A stretch of 64,000 nucleotides of DNA from positions 78,402 through 142,401 of the forward strand of contig NZ_VOSS01000005.1 of the NCBI RefSeq assembly GCF_007997035.1. Reading direction: 5' to 3'. The notes beneath the pieces were generated by a model that saw only the letters and a program-made list of their open reading frames with translations, did no database searches and was not told the origin of the DNA. Source of the stretch: Ralstonia sp. TCR112. GTDB lineage: Bacteria; Pseudomonadota; Gammaproteobacteria; Burkholderiales; Burkholderiaceae. The position numbers and the translations under genes were made by a program. Below, in pieces: positions 17,193-25,726 of the stretch (its first letter is position 1; every line of letters starts with the position of its first letter).

Positions 17193-19505
17193 ATGGCAAC
17201 AAAAGACATAGCGCTTGGCATCCTCATCGGTGGCGCGGTCAGCTCAACCCTGGGCCGTGCCGTCAACGAGGTCGGCACCAAGCTGGATGCACTCAAAAAA
17301 CGCGCCGGCGAGGCGCGCGTCTGGCAGAACACGATTGGCGAAACCCAGCGCCTGCAGCGCGAGTTTCGCGATCTGCACGCCGCTGGCGATCGCGCCGCCG
17401 ACAAGGTGCGCGTCAAGATCGAGCGCAACACCCGCGCGCTGCGCGAAGCGGGCTTCGAGGTCGACCGGCTAGACCGTTCCTACCAACGCCTCGGCCGCAC
17501 CGCACGCGGGCCCGAACTGCGCGCCCGTGGTACCGCGCTCGTGGCCGACGGCAGAGACGGCTTGCGCAACACCATCGGCGACACCACCAAGTTTGTCGCC
17601 GCCGCAGCGGTGCCGACCGCCATCTCCGCCGGCTACGAAGCCATCATCCGCGATATCGCCATCAAGGCCGGTGCCGCGCGCACCGACAAAGAGCGTGAGA
17701 TGAGCAGCGGCATTGCCGCCTCCGCGCAGCAAAGCGGCATCGGCCGCAACGTGCTGGCGGACGCCGTCAATCAGATGGTGTCGGCCGGCATGGATCTCGA
17801 CCGCGCACTGTCGTTCGCGCCGCTGGTGGGCAAGTTCTCCGTCAGCCAGGGCGCAGACCCGAAGGAAACCGCGCGGATGATCCAGGCGCTCGAGCAGAAC
17901 GCCAAGATTGCGGACCCCGCCAAGATGGCGCAAGCGCTGGAAACCATCGCGTTTCAGGGCAAGGAAGGCTCGTTCGAATCCAGCGACATGGCGCGCTGGT
18001 TCCCGGTGCTGCTGGCCGACATGCAGAAGCTCGGCATCGTCGGTAACAGCTCCGTCGAGCAGCTCGGCGCGCTGCTGCAAGTGCAGATGAAAACCGCCGG
18101 CAGCGCCGACGAAGCCGCCAACAACACCAAGAACTGGTTCTCCAAGATCGGCAGCGGAGAAACAGCCGGCAACTACGCCAAGGCCGGCATCGACTACGAA
18201 GCCAAGATGCGCGAGGCCATCGGCAAGGGCTGGAGCACGATGGAAGCATCGTTCGTGCTAGCCCGCGCCTACATCGAGCAGGCCGATCCGGAAAAAGCCA
18301 AGCAGCTTGCCGCCGCCGCGCAGCAGTTCAACAGCGAATCCGACCCCGCCAAGCGTGAAGCGCAGATGCGCGCGTTTGCCGAAACGATGAAGACGGGCGA
18401 CCTCTTCAACGACATGCAGGTCAAGGCCGCATTGACGGCCTACATGCAGAACGCCGATCTGTATCAACGCTTAAAGAGCGAGGGCGCCAAGGCCACCGGC
18501 GAGATTGAGAAAGACCTGGCCGACCGCCGCGATAGCTCCAAACAGAAATGGGCCGAAGTGGGGCAGGCGTGGGATGAGGCGATGCGCCGCATTGGCGATG
18601 CGCTGAAGCCCGTGACGGATTCGGTGGCGGATCTCGCTGCCAGTGCCGGCACCTCCGTCGGCAAGCTGGCCGCCGAGTCGCCCAAAGCCACGGTCGCCAT
18701 CGGCGGTGTGCTGGCGTCGATTCTGGCGTTCAGGACCGGGCGCGCAGTATGGAAGATCGGCAAGGGCGTGTCCGACATCGCGCGCGGCACTGCTGTCGCC
18801 GCAGGCGTTGGCCGCACGGCGGAGGCGGCAGCAACCGCCGCCAAGGTCGCACCGGCCGCCGCCAAGCCGTCGGGCGTGCTGAGCGCTTCCGGCCGCTTCC
18901 TGAAAGGTGCAGCGCCCAAGCTGGGCAAGATCGGCGCTGTCGCGGGCGTTCTGGCGCTGGTGGGCACGGCCGGCATGGCAAGCGCAGAAGCGGCAGAACG
19001 CCCCGGCAACAAGGCCGACAAGGCCAAAGCCATCGCCGGTATCGGTGCAGGGCTGGCCGGCGAGCTTGCCGGCGGCGCTGCAGGCCGTGCCATCGGCGCC
19101 GTCGCCGGCACCGCCATCGCGGGGCCCATCGGCACCGTTGTTGGCGGGCTGCTCGGCGGCATGCTCGGTTCGTACCTGGGCGGCAAGGCCAGCACTGCGC
19201 TGGCCGACCGTGCCCTCAGTGACAAGAAGCCCGAGGCCGCACCTCAGGCAGGCGCGCCCGTCCTGCCCGCCGGCGCACAAGAAGCGCTCGGCACGGCGCA
19301 AGCAGCCGCCAATGCGCCGCCAGCACCGCAACTGCAGTTCGACCAGCGGTTCGAGTTCGCGCCGCAAATCGCCGTGACAGTGCAGGGCGACGTCAAAGAC
19401 CCGCGCCAGCTCGCAGAAGCATTGATGCCGCACCTGCGCCGTCAGTTCGACGAATACGCCGCGCAGCAACGCCGGGCCGCCATGTCGGACGGCTCGCACG
19501 TGTAA
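17193..19505 (+). CDS. Tail tape measure protein
   Basis: This is the largest phage gene (770 residues). It begins with a coiled region, carries a phage tail tape measure core with SGIAASAQQSGIGRN near residues 170-185, and contains hydrophobic glycine-rich stretches around 580-690 that probably insert into the host membrane. Its length would set the tail length. It follows E/E' in the order conserved in P2. Confidence 0.95.
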   Translation: MATKDIALGILIGGAVSSTLGRAVNEVGTKLDALKKRAGEARVWQNTIGETQRLQREFRDLHAAGDRAADKVRVKIERNTRALREAGFEVDRLDRSYQRLGRTARGPELRARGTALVADGRDGLRNTIGDTTKFVAAAAVPTAISAGYEAIIRDIAIKAGAARTDKEREMSSGIAASAQQSGIGRNVLADAVNQMVSAGMDLDRALSFAPLVGKFSVSQGADPKETARMIQALEQNAKIADPAKMAQALETIAFQGKEGSFESSDMARWFPVLLADMQKLGIVGNSSVEQLGALLQVQMKTAGSADEAANNTKNWFSKIGSGETAGNYAKAGIDYEAKMREAIGKGWSTMEASFVLARAYIEQADPEKAKQLAAAAQQFNSESDPAKREAQMRAFAETMKTGDLFNDMQVKAALTAYMQNADLYQRLKSEGAKATGEIEKDLADRRDSSKQKWAEVGQAWDEAMRRIGDALKPVTDSVADLAASAGTSVGKLAAESPKATVAIGGVLASILAFRTGRAVWKIGKGVSDIARGTAVAAGVGRTAEAAATAAKVAPAAAKPSGVLSASGRFLKGAAPKLGKIGAVAGVLALVGTAGMASAEAAERPGNKADKAKAIAGIGAGLAGELAGGAAGRAIGAVAGTAIAGPIGTVVGGLLGGMLGSYLGGKASTALADRALSDKKPEAAPQAGAPVLPAGAQEALGTAQAAANAPPAPQLQFDQRFEFAPQIAVTVQGDVKDPRQLAEALMPHLRRQFDEYAAQQRRAAMSDGSHV

Positions 19506-19516
19506 CGGAACAGATC

Positions 19517-20395
19517 ATGGATTTTCAGAAGTTCGCATCCGCAGCCGCAACGCATGCGGCGCGTGCTGCCGAGCATGTCCGGCAGATGGAGCGGTTGCTC
19601 GACAAGCCTGATGGCACAGGCGATGCAAATGCACGCCGCCGTGAGGCGCAGGCCTTGGGCGACCTAGGCAGCGCTGGCAGCGCCCTTGCCGCCGCCGACG
19701 AGGCCATCGGCGGTACCGGCCGCATGACGGCGGTAAGAGGCGCGGCACAGCGTGCCCTCAACCTGACAGACGCGGCGCTGGGCGCCATCCAACGTACCGT
19801 CGCCGGCGAGCGCTTCGCCTCCGTCCTGCGCGCCGCGCAAACCACGGGCGACGCATTGGCAACCGTGCGCCGCCGCCTCGATGCCGTGCTGCCCGCCGTC
19901 ACGTCCAGCGTGCGAAGCCTGGTGCCGAGCTACGCGCTAGGCCCGGACAGACTCCTCGGCACCGGCCAATCCGCAGGCGCCACCGAACGCCTGCTCGTCC
20001 TGTCCACCGATGAGGGCGAGCAATTCCAGTTCGGCCTATCCACCGCCGCATACGACCGCCTGCGCCGAGAGACCCGGTACAACATCGCCGCACAAGAACG
20101 CATCCAGCGGCAAGAGGCCTTGCAGGCCGTGGGCGCGGGCGGCGACACCATCACCGTGTCCGGCGCCATCTTCACCGCCGGCGGCGCGGGGGCAGGGCAG
20201 CTTGACCGCCTGCGCGCGATTGGTGCGGCGCTCAAGCCCGTGCAGCTCACAACCGGCTCGGGCGACGTGCTTGGCCGCTACTTCCTGGACCGCGTGGGCG
20301 AAGAGCAAGACGGCCTGCTGGCCGACGGCACACCGCGCAAACAGGGTTTCGATTTGGAGTTCCGACGCTATGGCGATGACTATCAGAACATCTGA
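19517..20395 (+). CDS. Tail protein U with long N-terminal extension
   Basis: The last 130 residues or so match P2 gpU (LGRYFLDRVGEEQDGLLADGT, then FDLEFRRYGDDY). P2 gpU is about 159 residues, but this protein has 292. The additional N-terminal 150 residues are Ala/Arg-rich and helical (AATHAARAAEHVRQMERLL). That part may be a fused domain or a wider baseplate-hub adaptor. It lies between the tape measure and X, as U does in P2. Confidence 0.85.
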   Translation: MDFQKFASAAATHAARAAEHVRQMERLLDKPDGTGDANARRREAQALGDLGSAGSALAAADEAIGGTGRMTAVRGAAQRALNLTDAALGAIQRTVAGERFASVLRAAQTTGDALATVRRRLDAVLPAVTSSVRSLVPSYALGPDRLLGTGQSAGATERLLVLSTDEGEQFQFGLSTAAYDRLRRETRYNIAAQERIQRQEALQAVGAGGDTITVSGAIFTAGGAGAGQLDRLRAIGAALKPVQLTTGSGDVLGRYFLDRVGEEQDGLLADGTPRKQGFDLEFRRYGDDYQNI

Positions 20396-20576
20396 CGGCG
20401 ATGTGCTGGACGTGCTCTGCTACCGCGCATACGGCACGCTGGCCGGCACGGTGGAGGCTGTGCTCGATGCCAACCCGGGCCTCGCCGCGCGGCGCCAACC
20501 GTACGCCGCCGGGGTCGAAATCTTCCTGCCCGACCTCACGCCCGCGCGGGATGAACCCATCCAGCTTTGGACGTAG
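20370..20576 (+). CDS. Tail protein X
   Basis: A 68-residue protein related to P2 gpX, a LysM-like small baseplate protein: DVLDVLCYRAYGTLAGTVEAVL and the C-terminal GVEIFLPDLTP are typical. The ATG lies inside the end of U and the stop is just before D, keeping the U-X-D order. Confidence 0.92.
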   Translation: MAMTIRTSDGDVLDVLCYRAYGTLAGTVEAVLDANPGLAARRQPYAAGVEIFLPDLTPARDEPIQLWT

Positions 20577-20579
20577 CAC

Positions 20580-21644
20580 ATGGAAGCCGAATTCGAAGTC
20601 CTGGCAGACGGCCAAGACATCACCGCGCTGCTGCGCGATCGCGTGCTGGAAATCCGCCTGACCGACAAGCCCGGCATGGAAGCCGACCGCTGCGAGATCC
20701 GCCTGGATGACCGCGACGGCAAAATCGCCTTCCCGCCCAAGGGTGCCACGCTGCGTATCTCGTTCGGCTGGGCAGGCAAGGGCCTATCCACGCGCGGCAC
20801 GTACGCCGTTGACGAGATCGAGCTGAGCGGCCCACCGGCCACCATCGTCATACGCGGCAAGCCGGCGGATATGCGCGCCACCGCCAAGGCGCAGCGCAAC
20901 GCCAGCTACACCGGCACCACGCTGGCCGCCATCGTGGCGAGCGTGGCCGCCCGGCACGGCTGGAAGCCCGCTTGCACGATCGAGGCGAACATCGACCGCG
21001 CCGACCAGTTTGGCGAGAGCGATCTGCATTTCATCACCCGGCTTGCGCGCCAGTACGGCGGCACCGCAACGGTCAAGGGTGGCAGGCTCATCGTCGCCCC
21101 GCGCGGCGGCGGCAAAAGCGCAGACGGCAAACCGCTCGCGCCCATCGTGCTGCGGCCGACCGACCTCATGCGGTACCGCCTGACGTTGCCAGACCGCAGC
21201 AGCGTCGGCGGCGTCAGAACCCGCGCGCACGACGTCAAGACCGGCCGCAAGATCGATCTGTATATCCCCAACCCGGAAGCGCCCAACGGCCCACCGGCGC
21301 AGGCCACGCACACCGACCGGCACGTGCACGCCAGCCCGCACGCTGCAAAAGCCGCCGCCAAAGCCAAGCTGCAAGACATGAACCGCAGCACCGCTGAAGG
21401 CGAGCTGGAGATGATGGGCCGCGGCGATATCAGCGCCGAGAAAACGCTCCGCCTGGAAGGCTTCAAAGCGCAGGCAGACGGCGACTACCTGGCCGAAACC
21501 GTCACGCACATCTACGCCAACAAAAGCTGGCTAGTGAACGTGAGCCTGAACGGCGGCAACAGCGGCAAGGCCAAAGCCGGGCAGGGCAAGGCCAAGAAGG
21601 CGGCCAAGGTGACCAACCTGGTCATTCCGGCGCCGCCGAAGTGA
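20580..21644 (+). CDS. Late control / baseplate hub protein D
   Basis: At 354 residues this resembles P2 gpD, the hub protein that also gave its name to phage late control D. Early beta-rich domain (EVLADGQDITALLRDRVLEI), then FGESDLHFITRLARQYGG, a conserved family segment. The C-terminal tail is Lys/Ala-rich. It closes the tail operon and is followed by a strong terminator. Confidence 0.94.
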   Translation: MEAEFEVLADGQDITALLRDRVLEIRLTDKPGMEADRCEIRLDDRDGKIAFPPKGATLRISFGWAGKGLSTRGTYAVDEIELSGPPATIVIRGKPADMRATAKAQRNASYTGTTLAAIVASVAARHGWKPACTIEANIDRADQFGESDLHFITRLARQYGGTATVKGGRLIVAPRGGGKSADGKPLAPIVLRPTDLMRYRLTLPDRSSVGGVRTRAHDVKTGRKIDLYIPNPEAPNGPPAQATHTDRHVHASPHAAKAAAKAKLQDMNRSTAEGELEMMGRGDISAEKTLRLEGFKAQADGDYLAETVTHIYANKSWLVNVSLNGGNSGKAKAGQGKAKKAAKVTNLVIPAPPK

Positions 21645-21685
21645 TGTAACACCCTGCGCGTCCGCAACCAAGAAACCACCCAAAC

Positions 21686-21709
21686 AGCCCGCCACCCGGC
21701 GGGCTTTTT
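21686..21709 (+). terminator. Intrinsic terminator after tail operon
   Basis: AGCCCGCC and GGCGGGCT form an eight-base-pair stem with a four-base loop, followed by a T-run. It lies 41 bases after gene D and 13 bases before the endolysin start, so lysis genes may be transcribed separately or by read-through. Confidence 0.85.
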
Positions 21710-21721
21710 CATTTCCAAGCC

Positions 21722-22360
21722 ATGAACAAACAATCCTTCAGCAAGGCTGCAGCCTTGCCGCCGGCGCTCGCCGATCGCTGGTGGCCGCACATCGAGGCCA
21801 CGTGCAAGCGCTTCGGCATCTCCACACCCGCGCAGCAGGCGGCCTTTATCGCGCAGATCGGGCATGAGTCCGCAGGCTTCACGCGTGTCACGGAATCGTT
21901 CAACTACGCCGTGGCGGCGCTGCCCGCCATGTTCTCGCGCGTCACGCCCGCACTGGCCGCCACGCTCGGCCGACAACCGGGCGAGCGCGCAGTGCCGCTT
22001 GAGCGGCAGCAGCGCATCGCCAACATCGCCTACGCCAACCGCTACGGCAATGGCGACGCTGCTAGCGGCGACGGCTGGCGGTACCGGGGCCGCGGCCTCA
22101 AGCAAATCACCTTCCGCGCCAACTACCGCGAGTGCGGCCATGCACTGGATCTCGATCTCGTTGCGTGCCCCGAGCTGCTCGAGCGGGACGACACCGCCGC
22201 GCTCTCCGCCGGCTGGTACTGGTGGGCCTTCGGGCTGGGCAAGCTGGCCGACGCCGGCAAGTTCGACGAAATCACGCGCCGCATCAACGGCCCCGCCATG
22301 GAAGGCGCAGAGCCCCGCCGCGCGCGCTGGGCGGTCGCCAAACAAGCATTGGGAGCATAG
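21722..22360 (+). CDS. Endolysin, glycoside hydrolase family 19
   Basis: The 212-residue protein is a chitinase-like (GH19) muramidase. The catalytic Glu49 lies in QIGHESAGF and a second acidic residue in VTESF, with YRGRGLKQITFRANY forming the conserved substrate-binding segment. No signal peptide is seen, so it needs the holins downstream. The next gene starts one base after its stop. Confidence 0.93.
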   Translation: MNKQSFSKAAALPPALADRWWPHIEATCKRFGISTPAQQAAFIAQIGHESAGFTRVTESFNYAVAALPAMFSRVTPALAATLGRQPGERAVPLERQQRIANIAYANRYGNGDAASGDGWRYRGRGLKQITFRANYRECGHALDLDLVACPELLERDDTAALSAGWYWWAFGLGKLADAGKFDEITRRINGPAMEGAEPRRARWAVAKQALGA

Positions 22361-22705
22361 ATGGCACAGCCAACAGGTTGGGGCGCGCTGCTGCGCGTGT
22401 TGGACACGATTCTGCCGAGCGCAGCCGGAGCGCTGGTGTCGTTGCGGTTCATCCCGGGCACGCCTGTGCAGCGTGTGGCTTCGCTGCTGCTGGGCGTTGT
22501 GTGCGCGCATTACCTCGGCAACGGCGTCATTGGCTTGTGGCAAGTGCCGGCGGGGCTGGTGTCGGATGCCGTCAAGTTTATCGCCGGCGTGTTTGGGCTG
22601 ACCATCGTCGGCTACGCATACGGCGAGCTTCCGGCGCTGCGGCGCCTGGTGCACGACTGGCTGCAACAAGCGGCCCAACGCTGGACAGGAGGCCGCAAGG
22701 AATGA
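22361..22705 (+). CDS. Holin-like membrane protein 1
   Basis: A 114-residue protein with two or three hydrophobic segments (AGALVSLRFIPGTPVQRVASLLLGVVCAHY split by Pro/Arg, and DAVKFIAGVFGLTIVGYAYG) and a charged C-terminus, directly coupled to the endolysin gene. Size, topology and position fit a phage holin that opens the inner membrane for the endolysin; the family was not recognised exactly. Confidence 0.75.
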   Translation: MAQPTGWGALLRVLDTILPSAAGALVSLRFIPGTPVQRVASLLLGVVCAHYLGNGVIGLWQVPAGLVSDAVKFIAGVFGLTIVGYAYGELPALRRLVHDWLQQAAQRWTGGRKE

Positions 22706-23220
22706 CGCTCACCCAAAACGACGTGCTGACCGCCATCGACATCGTGGCGCTCGTGGCCATCTGCGCGGGCGCGGCGTGGTCTGCGCTCACGCAGGCCATT
22801 CCGCACGGGCTGCGCGGGGCGCTGCTGCTGTGCGCCGTGGCCCTGTGCGCGCTTGGCAGCGCCGCCGCCTCGCTCCACGCCCATCGGGACATCGCCACCG
22901 TGCAACTGCACTGCGTGCTGGCGGTGGCGGGGCTGTGGGTCACGTACATCATCCGACAAGGCAACGCCAATGAACTTCGCAATCGTCCGGCTCCTGGCAG
23001 TGGCAGCGGTGGCTGCAGCAGCCGCGTGGGGCTGGCAGGCCAACCGGTACGAAACCGCCATCGCGCAGATCCAACGCGACCACGCCATCGAGCGCCAGAC
23101 CGCCGTCGATACCGTCGTGACGGCGCTGCAGGCTGCGCTGGCAAAGCACCGGCAGCTTACCGACCAGCTCGACGCGCTCGACCGTACCCATTTCTCGGAG
23201 ATGCAACGTGCCACCGCTGA
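22702..23220 (+). CDS. Holin-like membrane protein 2 (three membrane segments) with unusual extension
   Basis: The ATG overlaps the preceding stop by four bases. The first 90 residues contain three membrane segments (IDIVALVAICAGAAW, GALLLCAVALCALG, CVLAVAGLWVTYII), as in three-TM holins near 90-100 residues. The frame does not stop there, but runs on to 172 residues through the Rz gene, and the added part is Arg/Pro-rich like a shadow frame. The holin's original stop may have been lost, or the protein really has this tail. Confidence 0.65.
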   Translation: MTLTQNDVLTAIDIVALVAICAGAAWSALTQAIPHGLRGALLLCAVALCALGSAAASLHAHRDIATVQLHCVLAVAGLWVTYIIRQGNANELRNRPAPGSGSGGCSSRVGLAGQPVRNRHRADPTRPRHRAPDRRRYRRDGAAGCAGKAPAAYRPARRARPYPFLGDATCHR

Positions 23221-23431
23221 AAACACGCGCCTGCAGCGCGCTCTTGCTGCTGGTGATGTACGGATGTCAGTGCGCGCCCGTTGCCAGCCCGACGCCGGCG
23301 CCGGCGCAGGTGAAGATCAGCCCGGCGCGGCCTGGGCGATGGAGCCGCCGGCCGATGTGAGCTATCTGGAGACGATGCGGCGGATCTTGTCGATCTCTTC
23401 GCAGGAGCGGAGCGGGATGCGGAGAAACTGA
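22970..23431 (+). CDS. Inner-membrane spanin Rz
   Basis: The 153-residue protein has a short N-terminal membrane anchor (VRLLAVAAVAAAAAWGW) followed by a long helical periplasmic part (IERQTAVDTVVTALQAAL, LTDQLDALDRTHFSEMQ), as in lambda Rz. Its gene overlaps the preceding holin-like frame and contains Rz1 in another frame. With Rz1 it would fuse inner and outer membranes in the final lysis step. Confidence 0.88.
   Translation: MNFAIVRLLAVAAVAAAAAWGWQANRYETAIAQIQRDHAIERQTAVDTVVTALQAALAKHRQLTDQLDALDRTHFSEMQRATAENTRLQRALAAGDVRMSVRARCQPDAGAGAGEDQPGAAWAMEPPADVSYLETMRRILSISSQERSGMRRN
23208..23360 (+). CDS. Outer-membrane spanin lipoprotein Rz1 embedded in Rz
   Basis: This 50-residue frame starts with GTG, so an ATG-only search misses it. 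It lies wholly inside Rz in another frame. The sequence has a positive N-terminus, a hydrophobic core (ALLLLVMYGC) with the lipid-attachment cysteine at about residue 20, then Pro-rich VASPTPAPAQ, the hallmarks of Rz1. It would be an outer-membrane lipoprotein that binds Rz across the periplasm. Confidence 0.85.
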   Translation: MPPLKTRACSALLLLVMYGCQCAPVASPTPAPAQVKISPARPGRWSRRPM

Positions 23432-23473
23432 GGTATTTGCAGGGGAGGGAGCGGGCCAGAGTCACATGCTGCG

Positions 23474-25726
23474 CTACTGCTGAACATTGATATCGACATC
23501 GGTGACAGCGCTTTCGACGTAGTTGCCCAACTGTGCGACCAGGGAGTTATAAATGGACGTGCGGCCTGGGTAATCGCTGGGTGCGGTCAGCGATAGAACA
23601 AATGCGACGTTGCTCGGCGGTACTTCCGCGTTGCCGGAGTATCCGAACTGGTAGAGGTCGCGAGGAAAGATTCGCGCGCACACACGCAAAGTGCTCCCGC
23701 TAAAAGCTAATCCGTTTCGGACGTGCTTCACGTGATGGCGGATAGGGTTCCACTTACCCAACGACGCTCGTGCCTCTGTTTCGGCTGCGCGGTCCTCTCG
23801 CATACTTCCGGCGAGACTTCCAACCTTGCCGTCCGGTTTTCGATACTGGAGGGCAACTTGTACGCGCGTGGCAAAATAGTTAGCCATACCGAGTTCCGAC
23901 ACCAACGGGTCCAAGATGGCGGTCAACGCAACACGGCCTCGGAGTTTGCCCTCATGCACAAACTCGGGAGGAATAGGAATGTCGTCCCAGTAGTGCCAGA
24001 AGCCCGCTGCAAGACTAGCAGTCCACGCCAAGGTCACGCTTCCCTCGGCACATACCCATGGCAGGCGGTCGTTCTGATACGGGGTACCCCATCCAAGTCT
24101 GTGGTGGAATGTCTCGCGCTCGGATGCGTTGATTAAAAGAGCTCGAACGAGATCAGGTGTGGGCTCTCTAAGATTGTGGAACGTATGGGCTGCAAGCGCC
24201 GAGGTGATTGCAGTGGCATAACTGGATCCTGTCAGAGTTTCACCCCCAAGGCCTCTCAGGGGTGAAAACCATGACACCTCTGGCTTGAATAGTCCTTCCG
24301 GCCCTGGGCCGGGCAAACTAACTGTGCATTCCGATCCCGGCTCGCCGTTCGGGCTAGGTTGCCGTCCGGCGACGGTTAATGCTGCTTCGCAATCTGCGGG
24401 CGGACACAGCCTTACGGAATTCTCCGGGGCGTGATTGCCGATTGCGACGACTGGCAACACTCCGAACTCACGCGCAATCTTGTGAAGGCCATGTCCCAAC
24501 CGGCTCATGAACAAGGGGCGGTCGCCCTTAACTGGTTCGCTGAACGACATGTTCCAAACCTTTGTGTCACCGCTATGGCGTCCAATGACCGCCCGCAAAT
24601 AGCTCTCTAGCTCAACTGATGTCGCTCCCGTGCTGTCCTCATTGGCGATGGACTGCGCGATGCCAACCCGACAAACGAGATCGGGGATCGCAAGATGAGT
24701 GTTCCATGCGGCCCCTTGTACGACGAGCGATGTAACTTGATTGCCATGCTTGCGATTTGCTGCAACGTCAGCGACTAGCGACGGTGCGCGCCATGCAACC
24801 ATTGGTTCATAGCTTCTCGCGAATAGGCCTCCGTCGACGATCCCGACGATTGGCTGCCATTGCTCGTCTGGGATCGGCCGATCTGGGTCGGGCGCCCGCG
24901 GCGTTACCGCAGCAGCGACCGGGCCGACCGGATCGATGCGGAAGACTGCGCCAGCAGCAATCAGGTCCCGAAGTACCTGAACGTCATCAGCGACAAATTC
25001 GAACTGCGTGAACGGCGCTTGTCGGTATGCGCGTGTCGCCCTAGCGACGCTCAAAGAGGCGGGTGCAGTTTGAACTTGCAGTTGGTCCGTGTCGGACCCC
25101 GGCTCGCGTGTGATTCCGATGAGATTAGACAGCGATTGAATCCGCTGACGACTGTGCAGGTCGTTAACGAACGTCGTCACACTCGTGCGTGCCGCAGCGT
25201 CGAAGAACGGGGCCAGCCAAGCGGTGAAAATTCGTGAATTGCCATCGCGTACCGCAGCGGCGTTCCACAGCGCGTCGAAGTCCTGCCCGCCTGCAAGAGG
25301 CGAAGTGAACATCGTCTCTACCCGCTCGATTCTCGAAATTATCGCTCGCGCTTCTATGCGGGTTGTGGACTCGATGTAGGACGCCAAGGCTTCGCATGCG
25401 TCCCGGCGGATCTGAACCAAATAGCCTTTGGGGACGGGGGCAATAAGCTTTGAACGGTCCCCATCGTTGAAAATGACAGAAGGAGTGTAGCTGGGAGCTA
25501 GGGAGTCCTCGAACATTCCGACGACGACAAGCAGGAATCCAGCGTTAAGCGTATGGGGAGCAGTTGCTATTTCTCGGAGTTGGTCCGCTATGCGTACGCG
25601 TTGTTGCTCAAGGCGTTCCGTCCGAATGTCAGTCTCATTAAGTCCGCCTCCCGTGACCGAGCGTGGGCGGGGGTCAGTCTTTAACGTCAGAACAGGATTT
25701 AGAACCGGCCGAGCGTTAGTTGCCAT
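23474..25726 (-). CDS. Subtilisin-like serine protease, IetS-like
   Basis: A 750-residue S8-family protease with an intact triad: Asp298 in GIVDGG, His327 in RKHGNQV and Ser502 in TGSSYATA, with the oxyanion Asn431 in AIGNHA. A 280-residue N-terminal region and a 240-residue C-terminal region flank the domain. There is no signal peptide, so it acts in the cytoplasm, unlike most subtilases. Its start overlaps the AAA ATPase gene by 11 bases. This AAA plus subtilisin pairing is that of IetAS, first described as a plasmid incompatibility/toxicity locus and later reported as an antiphage system. The pairing is clear; equivalence to IetS is an inference. Confidence 0.82.
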   Translation of the reverse strand: MATNARPVLNPVLTLKTDPRPRSVTGGGLNETDIRTERLEQQRVRIADQLREIATAPHTLNAGFLLVVVGMFEDSLAPSYTPSVIFNDGDRSKLIAPVPKGYLVQIRRDACEALASYIESTTRIEARAIISRIERVETMFTSPLAGGQDFDALWNAAAVRDGNSRIFTAWLAPFFDAAARTSVTTFVNDLHSRQRIQSLSNLIGITREPGSDTDQLQVQTAPASLSVARATRAYRQAPFTQFEFVADDVQVLRDLIAAGAVFRIDPVGPVAAAVTPRAPDPDRPIPDEQWQPIVGIVDGGLFARSYEPMVAWRAPSLVADVAANRKHGNQVTSLVVQGAAWNTHLAIPDLVCRVGIAQSIANEDSTGATSVELESYLRAVIGRHSGDTKVWNMSFSEPVKGDRPLFMSRLGHGLHKIAREFGVLPVVAIGNHAPENSVRLCPPADCEAALTVAGRQPSPNGEPGSECTVSLPGPGPEGLFKPEVSWFSPLRGLGGETLTGSSYATAITSALAAHTFHNLREPTPDLVRALLINASERETFHHRLGWGTPYQNDRLPWVCAEGSVTLAWTASLAAGFWHYWDDIPIPPEFVHEGKLRGRVALTAILDPLVSELGMANYFATRVQVALQYRKPDGKVGSLAGSMREDRAAETEARASLGKWNPIRHHVKHVRNGLAFSGSTLRVCARIFPRDLYQFGYSGNAEVPPSNVAFVLSLTAPSDYPGRTSIYNSLVAQLGNYVESAVTDVDINVQQ

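Noticed and set aside
22776..22973. Plus-strand frame with MVCAHAGHSARAARG
   Set aside because: A shadow of the holin-like gene; no ribosome site and no hydrophobic pattern.
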